Part shown: in pieces, positions 56,998-64,000 of the stretch
Layout of the letters: each line of letters begins with the position of its first letter
Position numbering within the stretch: the first letter of the stretch is position 1
Assembly: GCF_000226095.1 (NCBI RefSeq)
Contig: NC_016473.1
Location: 4,154,001-4,218,000 of the forward strand
Source: Thermothelomyces thermophilus ATCC 42464
Taxonomy: Eukaryota > Ascomycota > Sordariomycetes > Sordariales > Chaetomiaceae
DNA length: 64,000 nucleotides
Reading direction: 5' to 3'
The notes under the pieces: generated by a model
What the model saw: only the letters and a program-made list of their open reading frames with translations
What the model was told of the DNA's origin: nothing
The model's database searches: none
Program-made: the position numbers and the translations under genes

Positions 56998-59821
56998 TCA
57001 TAACCCCAAACTCTTGACGCAACCCCAGAGCACCACCGGCACAATCACGTTATCGTTCCCACCCGTCAGAACTGCCTCGGTCATCGAGGCCAGCGAAGCG
57101 CACACGGCCGTCTTGGGCACCTCCGCCCTCAGCCACGGCCACAGCCTGGCCGGGTCCAGCACGCTCACGAGGCTATCCAGTCCCGAGCCGGTGGTTCTGG
57201 TTCCAGACTCGCGGATCCCCCCGACGACATCAGACGACGGCGTGACCGGCCAACCGCCGACCCTCAGCCACAGCGCGGCGCTCATCAACCCGCCAAAGAC
57301 GGCCAGCGCGAACGCCGCGCTCCCCTCCAGGCTCTTGCCGCCGCCCCAGAGCCACCTCCGATGGCCCCAGCGCCTGCCCACGAGCGACGCCGCCGCATCC
57401 CCGAGCCCGACACAGACCACGCCGGCGACCATTCCCACCTCCCGGGTCGGCACCTCCCAGCCCGCAGAAGGCCCGTCTCCCTCGGCCGAACGGGGGATCG
57501 CCGCCAGGCTCAGCCAGAGCGGGATCGCGCAGCCTATCAACAGGAACATGTGACTCACGACGACGGGTCCCCGCAGGTCCCGCCCGTCCACGTAGGGCGT
57601 CAAGAACTTGGCGATCGGGCGGGACAGAGGCGGCAGCTGGCTGGCTCGCACGAGATCCAGTACCAAGAAGATGGCCAGCATGAGGGCCAGAGCCAGCGCG
57701 ACGTAGCACGGGTCGACGTAGGTCATGGGCAGGAACATGGCGACCATCATGAAGTGGAAGACCTTGCGGCGGGTGTCGACTTCGCAGACCGGGGAGAGGC
57801 GGAAGACGACAGCAAGGCCGGTGAGGATGATGAAGAGCCAGTAGGCGGACAGGAAGAGACGGGTCGTGGGGCCGCCGAGGGTGAGCCGGCGGGTGTGGTC
57901 GACCCAGCCGTTTTTACAGCACGATGCGCCGGCGGCGGTATGGGGGAGGAGGGGGGGAAGAGGGATCCAGCGCTCGAGGCCGGTGTTGACGACTTGGAAG
58001 CGGAATTGGGGAATGTCGCCGAAGAGGTAGGCCAGCGCCCAACCGATGGGCTCTTGGCCGGAGAGGGCGTACTTCTGCACGTAAAGGCGAATGCCGACGA
58101 GGATGACGAGGAGGATGCAGAGGTAGAGGTAGCCGGCGTAGAGCCACTTGCGCGCGGTCGCTTGGGCTTGGGTGAGGGAGAAGAAGGCGCGGACGCTGGA
58201 CGAGGTAGCGCGTTTCCGGCGGCCTGAAGGGGTAGTAGTTGACTTGGCCCGAGCGACCGGTTTGCCCGTTGCGGGAACGGTGTGTCTTCGAGATGGGCTC
58301 TGCTGTGATGGTTCTGTGGTATTATTAGGATGAACAGTGGTCCAGCTCGTGAAACCGCCCGTCGTGAGCTCGACGTCGCTCACGCTATCCGACCGTCTGG
58401 TTTTTTTCAGAGGCGGAGAGGCTTGGCCGTCAAGATACTCCTCCACCGAACGGTCCGTGTCTGACAGGGCGCCATCGCGGTGGGCCGCCAAGCCGGAGCG
58501 AGCGCGCTGGAGAGGCAAAATGTCCCATAGAAATCGATATAGGGACTTATTCCCCGTGGGAGACCTGTCTTGCTTGAAACGCCACTTCGGCACACGAGCC
58601 AGAGAGATTCCCCATTGGATCACCTGGCCACAGGAAACAGCAAGGCCGAGGCCGCCTCCCCAGAGTAGTGCTTTCAGCATGACAGCTTGGGGAGATCTAG
58701 CCAGTAGAAGGAGGCTGATGAGAGCGGCTGAAAGCAACTGGAGCTCGGAGACCAGGAGACTGGTGGTTGTGAGTTGGTATAAGACGAGGCAGAGGGTCTG
58801 ATGCAAGGGATAAAGCAACACCAAAACCTCCCGCGAGATCCCGTCACTCAAGAGCGCTTCCCTTGTAGGCGCGAGAAATCCCAACGTGAAGGGGAGACAT
58901 GATAGCAGCCAGTGGCCGCCGCTGTAGTACTCGGAGTCTCGGGCACCAGGGACAAGCGGCCGCGGCAGTGTACATATGCTGAGAACCAAACTCGGTAGCA
59001 CAGCGCCATTGACGTTCTCGGCGATGAGTAGCGACACAATGACAGGCACCAATGGAGGGTAGATGACGGGTGATGGATCGAATGTCGCGGGAATGCGTAG
59101 TGGGACAAGGCTCCGAGGCTTCCCCCGGCGATACGCCCAAGCAACCAGTCTCAAGGGGTAGGCCACAGCCAGACCGCAGAACAGCCCGCCTACGGCTATG
59201 AATTCTACGGTGACCATTAGTTTGAAGCCGTGTACTTCAAAGCAGCAGACATTTACCTCTCTGGTACAGGCGGAGAAAGGGCCAGACCTTGGTGCTGGAA
59301 GCAACCATTGCCCCTTGGCACACGACCAGGAGCACTTCGGTGGCCCTTCGAATCAGCTCCTTGCGCCGGCAAGCCCTCTCCGCAGCACCCCTCTTGACAC
59401 GTCCGTAACCTCCATGATGTGAACTCGCATGCAGTTCGCGACCCTCCTCTTCCAGCACTGCCGGGGAGAGCAATGGCGTGGAACATGCCGACGCCTGCTC
59501 ACTTCTGCCCCTCAGTCCCTTATGCGGCCGTGTCTTTGGAGCGGGCAGCCCCTTGAGGAAGTGCTCGTCGTCAGCTTCGGTGCCGCTCTCGCTGATGGGC
59601 GAGTCTCGCGCAAAGGCGGGGAACGGGTGTGTGGATGTGGCGCTTGAATAATGGCCGGTGGTGATCGGTTGGGACGTGGGATGGTCGGACGCTTCGAAGA
59701 GCTCCGAGTTCAGCCTGTGATAAGGGTGCGGCGAGCGGGAGAGAAGTCTCCAGGTATCGTGGTCGCGGTCGGCGCGGTCGGGGCCGATTGGGGCTGTGGG
59801 CGGTTGCGATTGCTCAGGCAT
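56998..59821 (-). CDS. Dolichol kinase (Sec59/DolK family)
   Basis: CTP-dependent kinase making dolichyl phosphate for N-glycosylation, O-mannosylation and GPI synthesis in the ER (family role). Two exons, 59257-59821 and 56998-59204, joined by a 52-base intron; 923 aa, longer than yeast Sec59 (519) because of a ~190-residue hydrophilic N-terminal part and a central cytosolic loop (about 470-570) rich in Ser, Thr and basic residues. Many hydrophobic segments follow; I count at least twelve likely membrane helices. The conserved C-terminal kinase part has DTRRKVFHFMMVAMFLP, YVDPCYVALALALMLAIFL, RPIAKFLTPYVDGRD and GVVCVGLGDAAASLVGRRWG, the latter two matching the CTP-binding region. The start at 59821 is the first ATG; the open frame in exon 2 would miss the N-terminal domain. 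It faces the HIBCH-like gene and diverges from the decayed lectin gene. Confidence 0.9.
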
Positions 59822-60921
59822 GGCCGGTCAAGGACTCGAAAAGGACGACGTCGATCTGGCGCGACATGGGCCAAAAGCTCCCGGGGAGGAATCCTCGCCG
59901 TTTTCTCTCAATATAAAATATTACACATGCAAAATCGTCGCCAGAGTATAGATTGGATGTTTCGTGGCGTAATCCCGCATTGTTGGATGTGCTCGGGAAA
60001 GATGAGCTCGCTTGGCTGATCTGGTGCTGTTTCAAGCTTCAGATCATCACATGAAAGCGTGTGCCAGCTTCTTGGTCAGCCCAGAACGCACACACCAAAG
60101 ACCACCTTGACTGTTAACCTTGCCAAGCCCGGCTAAGAACGTTTGCGCCACAAACGGCAGGTAACAATTCGACGCAACAGGAAATTCTTATTCTTATTTG
60201 GGTCGAATAAATGTTCGGGTAGGCAAGGTACGCACCCCAGGTACAGGTAACTACCTACTCCGTACCACAAGCAGCTAAGATACCGACCAGGGGAACCTAG
60301 CGCCTCATATTGTACTGTACAGTACATCCGTACTTGTATGTATATACAGTTATGTAAGTACTGTGTAGTCCGTACACTACTGCGTCTGCACATCCAAGAT
60401 CCGGTACCTTGATCTCAAGAACAAAAGAGGGAGAAGCGATGTGTGATTGGGTACTACGGAGGCCTTGGTCTTTCGCCGCCTTGTTCGTGATAACGAAGCT
60501 TTACACTTATTCCACTTAGCGCACGGGAGCTCTCAATACCCTAGCAGTTGGGAACCCTCCAGTGAAGCATCACCTCGTCCTATCAAGCAGTTGGTCGTCG
60601 TTTTATCTTCCTGAGTCCATCTCTACCGTCGCCTTTCTTGTAAACAAGAACGCCTCGCTCGGCGCCGCTCTCCACGCCGGTCGGGGCACACTTCTTTGGC
60701 TGAGGTCTTGCCGTGGGAAAAAAAAAACTTGGAGAGGGCCTGCTTTGGCACCCTACCTAGGGCTAAATACTACATACCTCCTGCGACTTCCGATGTCCCG
60801 GATCTGTCCCTCCTGTGATTCCCAATGTCTCGCACATTCTCGTTGATACCTTATTGTTGCGATGCAATGCCTGAATGGCGGCGGATCTGATTGAGTTCTT
60901 TATTAATCCGCGAAAGGCACT
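59822..60921. other. Divergent intergenic region, dolichol kinase / lectin remnant
   Basis: 1.1 kb. A TACTCCGTA motif lies at 60256-60264, and GTACTGTACAGTACATCCGTACTTG-type palindromic pieces near 60310-60340 add several GTAC steps. No gene supported. Confidence 0.5.
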
Positions 60922-62524
60922 ATGGCGTACGCGTATTGCAACGACCCGATGTCGGTGGATAACAGGGCGCATGAAGCCCCGTCGCAGTTCGCGACAGCTT
61001 CTATCCGGGCACATTTGGAGGCCAGAAGGTGGTGGCTCACCTCGACACGGTAGAACAATCGCAGCCAATACCAATAACGCCTGCCGAGGCTCCCCCACCA
61101 GCGGCTGCCAATACCAGCAGTACAATATGCGGACTTGGTCGTCGAACATTCTACTGCGTCCTGTTTGCGGCAGCCGTCCTCCTCATCGGTGCCATCGCAG
61201 GGCTAGCCGCAGGCCTGGTGGTCCAGCGAAATCGCGGCAACTCCGATGAGCCTGATGCGAAAGCTCCGGATTCCGAGTCGAGCGATGGTCCCTCGGCCAC
61301 AGCTCCCTCTGGATCCAGTTCCTCGACCCCCGCTCCGGCCTCATCGATTCTCGACAAGTCCCAGCTCGCCACTACGAAATGGGTCAACGAGACAGGACTC
61401 GCGACCTACGTGGTCTATCAGCCGGCTCCCTCATGTTCGCGAACTGGCACAGCGCCAATGCGACGTGGAAGCCAGTCAACATCTCGGACCGCATGCTGAC
61501 TGCACAGCGCCCAATTTTCCCCAAGCTGGGCACGCCTCTGGCCTGCCTCACTTGGGATAACTCCCGTAGGTACCTATATACAGAGAGCGTTGGCGCCTCT
61601 TGTGGGATTCTCCGATTCGTGCCGCCGGCAACCCGCGTTTCTGCCACCGTTGACGGCCGTTGACGGTAAAAGCGAGCCATGATTGACAACGTTAGCTAAC
61701 AACTAGGGTGTTTGTATAGATGTCGTTGTGGTTTTCATCGATGAAAACAATACGGTTCGCGCGGTGCACACAGAGGGCGACGGAGACTATATGGCTTGGA
61801 AACACTCGGCGCTGTATGGCCCGGGCGAGTTGTCGATTCCTGCGTCCCCGCAGTCTAGCCTGGCGGGCTACCAGTTCTACTGCTGGGCGAGGTGCCAAGA
61901 AGCGAAGAGGGTCAGAACAAGGTGCAAGTATTCGTCGAGGGCGAGCCGGGTGAGAAGCTTCAGCTCTGCGACTACGGCCTCTCTCGCAACTTCTGGCGAG
62001 ATGAGGATGCTCCTCTTCTTTGACGCGGGAGACAAGCTGGGTATGATGCACAGGAACAGTGCCAACGACTCGACTTGGGTGCTCGACGGTGAGTTCTTCG
62101 TTCAGAGTCCGGCGTCTACACCAGTTAGGATCCAGATCTGTTAATCATGAGACCATCCCCCCCAACAGAGAGGCCCTCTCGGGAGCGACACCCGACGTTC
62201 CCAGGACAGCAGATAGCTGCCACGTCATTCCCCATCCACTACGAGGACGGGACGACTCCGCCGGGATGGGCGATTCTCGCCGTGCAGCTGGAGAAGTACG
62301 GCAGCCTTACGGCCACGTATTGGGATCCGAGGACTCAAGAATGGACCTTTGGCAGTCCTGTAGAGCTCGTCGGAGGGCCGGAGCCGCCGCCGGCCTTCAC
62401 GGCGATCGGCATAAACCTCGATCTTAGGTTCTACGGGATCGCTGATGGGGCCATCCTGGAGTACCGCGTCGATAAGGCCTCCTTCACGAGCTTCTATTTC
62501 ACATCAACGCCGGTCATGCCTTAA
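60922..62524 (+). pseudogene. Decayed membrane-anchored fucose-lectin-like gene
   Basis: Remnant of a gene for a single-pass membrane protein with an extracellular repeat domain like fungal fucose-specific lectins (AAL type). Recognisable parts, in order: a hydrophilic N-terminal part (MAYAYCNDPMSVDNRAHEAP), a membrane helix (about 61140-61220: FYCVLFAAAVLLIGAIAGLA), a Ser/Thr/Pro linker, and lectin-like repeats at about 61360-61650, 61720-62090 and 62150-62520 (for example SLMFANWHSANATWKPVN; FPIHYEDGTTPPGWAILAVQLE). Two ordinary introns look plausible, around 61670-61720 and 62090-62200. About four further breaks cannot be explained by introns, so I read it as broken. Assembly error in every case is possible but less likely, because the neighbouring genes are clean. 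GC content is still like that of the neighbouring genes, so it does not look strongly RIP-mutated. Confidence 0.6.
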
Positions 62525-63649
62525 GCGGACAGGTCACGGCGTATCCCGAAATAGTACGTAGCTAAGCCTTCTGGTTATTGTTCAGGAGAGTTGGCACTGT
62601 ACTGCGGTACGTACCTGTACCTTGGCTTTGAGCAAGAGCTACGGTCGCCTTCGGAACTCTGAAGAACGTCTCGGCCTCTGGGAACAAAGCATAGATATAG
62701 TAAGACTGACTACCTCGTCTCACCGTTTCTCGTTCCTACTCTGTCTGTACTCAACCTTGTCTCCAATCAAACGAAAGCCCGTTTCAAACCGTGCGTGTCA
62801 TGGAGCTACAAAAGACAAATGTGCTCCGCGAATAGCTGGATAGTGCTTGTTACCTGACTTAACAAGTGCCACTTTTGGTTTACAGCCGCTGGTTGCGAAG
62901 TCAGCCACTTGTCGCCGGGCTTTTGTCCTGCCGAACCATGACGCGGCCTGATCACCGCAAACGCGCCTTGTTGCACAACACCAGCTGGGACTGGACAGGA
63001 ACGCAGGGGATCGGGTTGAGCAGTGTACGGAGTAAATGTTGATCGGAGATGTCTGAGGCTCAGACGGTGCGCACGAGCCATGACGTGCTCGTTGGCCTTC
63101 GTCGCATAAAGCTGCGGCCGTACGGAGTAATCCGTACACTCCACAGTACGGTGTACTAGCGCGGGCAACTCGTGTTGGGATCGTGGCCCCGGTAAGCGAA
63201 CATTCCGATCACGAAGCCGCTGCGAGGGATCTTCCAACTCCCATGACGTCTGCAATACGAGCGCTCCACCGATCGCAACCGCAGGCAACAAAAGAAGATG
63301 GCTCTGATCGCAGGCCACCTTTTGAAAGAGAGCCCAGCCATATAACGAACAAAAAAAAAGAAAACACACCCCCTTGGGCGATTCTTGGCAGCAACCCACG
63401 CTTGTGGTAATCCGTGTTTGATAACCCATTGGGCGTTTGGAATGTGACAGGTTTACGGATACGGTAGCTGCTGCTACTGTATTCTCGATTGAGCCTTCTG
63501 TGCGATTCGAGGGGGCGCCAAGGCCGCTCAACCCGTTGCGTTCTGTCGGCTCGGTGGGGGCCCTGCCTAATATGCCCCCACACTACGCTGCCCAAAGTAC
63601 TAACGTAATCCATACCCTGCTCACGCGGCTACCCTGCTCGCGCAGCCAA
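62525..63649. other. Intergenic, right flank of the lectin remnant
   Basis: No gene supported. Two TACGGAGTA copies (63026-63034 and 63121-63129), the second running into TAATCCGTAC (63128-63137). Overlapping minus-strand frames at 62806-63613 show no domain. Confidence 0.5.
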
Positions 63650-64000
63650 ATCTCCACCCAAACCGCCACCCAATTTACCCCTGAACAGGAGAAATATCTA
63701 GGTAATAACAACAATTCCAATAGCCAAACAGCCAAGTAGTATAGTTTAATTCAATCTAGTGATACTTTCCTTAGTATTATGTCTATCTATCTACTTAAAC
63801 AAATCCCGATTACTTAAACAAGTTCTTATCTATCTTATATTCCTTCTAAACCAACTTGACAAAGCCTATAACTCTATAAAGTGCTATACGCTGTTCCTTT
63901 TCCCTCTGTTTAATAGCTTCCTTTTCCTCCCTTTCCTGCTTCCGTTCCTAAATCTCTTATATAGTCAGTATCCTTGCCTAGCTAAAGTGCTTCTTAATCT
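63650..64000 (-). repeat. Edge of an AT-rich, RIP-like repeat, cut by the window end
   Basis: From about 63650 the composition shifts: the last 280 bases have only about 10% G on the plus strand and many TA steps, unlike all gene regions to the left. This fits repeat-induced point mutation of a repeated element. Minus-strand reading near 63840-63960 suggests a charged Lys/Glu/Gln/Arg-rich coding remnant, as at the C-termini of some fungal DNA-transposon transposases, but the family cannot be named. It is broken and continues past the window. Confidence 0.5.

Overview
This window is nuclear DNA of a filamentous ascomycete, most likely a Sordariomycete close to the Sordariales (Neurospora/Chaetomium relatives). 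The signs are short introns (about 50-180 nt) with GTRNGT-type donors and CTRAC-type branch points, GC-rich third codon positions, widely spaced genes on both strands, and a protein set matching core filamentous-fungal families. I can build exon models for 19 protein-coding genes and see one decayed gene. I found no tRNA, rRNA, CRISPR array or intact mobile element. All exon borders were read by eye from splice signals, reading phase and family conservation. There is no transcript evidence, so UTRs are not defined.

Layout, left to right. 1.6-9.8 kb: membrane-anchored GH16 glucanase (+), Tim22 (-), USP7/Ubp15-type ubiquitin protease (-). 11.4-20.5 kb: mitochondrial ketoacid-dehydrogenase kinase (+), Cdc3/AspB-type septin (-), ribosome-biogenesis WD protein Pwp2 (+), AflY/questin-oxidase-like protein (-). 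21.6-30.2 kb: WD40-5-phosphatase (-), a tiny-exon DUF4748-like membrane protein (+), a CID/RS/proline-rich RNA-processing protein (+). 31.2-41 kb: PP2A B56 subunit (-), TFIIIC Tfc1 subunit (+), BCS1-like AAA protein (-). 43.3-59.8 kb: asparaginase with ankyrin repeats (-), SET/NAP histone chaperone (+), GH76 Dfg5/Dcw1 mannosidase (+), dihydroxyacetone kinase (+), 3-hydroxyisobutyryl-CoA hydrolase (+), dolichol kinase (-). 60.9-62.5 kb: a broken membrane-anchored fucose-lectin-like gene. The last ~350 bases turn AT-rich and G-poor, and look like the edge of a RIP-mutated repeat.

The genes do not form a pathway cluster. They are mostly housekeeping genes: mitochondrial import and metabolism (Tim22, PDK-type kinase, HIBCH, BCS1-like), cell wall and glycosylation (GH16, GH76, dolichol kinase), cytokinesis and signalling (septin, B56, 5-phosphatase), and gene expression (Pwp2, Tfc1, CID protein, SET). 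Two divergent pairs and several tight convergent pairs share control or terminator regions.

The most useful unusual observations are a 9-nt palindrome-like motif (TACGGAGTA) found 11 times, only between genes; a gene whose first three coding exons are 9, 14 and 26 nt; a GC-AG intron; a B56 intron whose only in-phase stop is its own 3' splice site; a HIBCH intron that ends exactly on an in-frame ATG; a telomere-like/G-quadruplex tract inside an intron; and the decayed lectin gene beside the repeat edge. I did not find a clearly new biological system.
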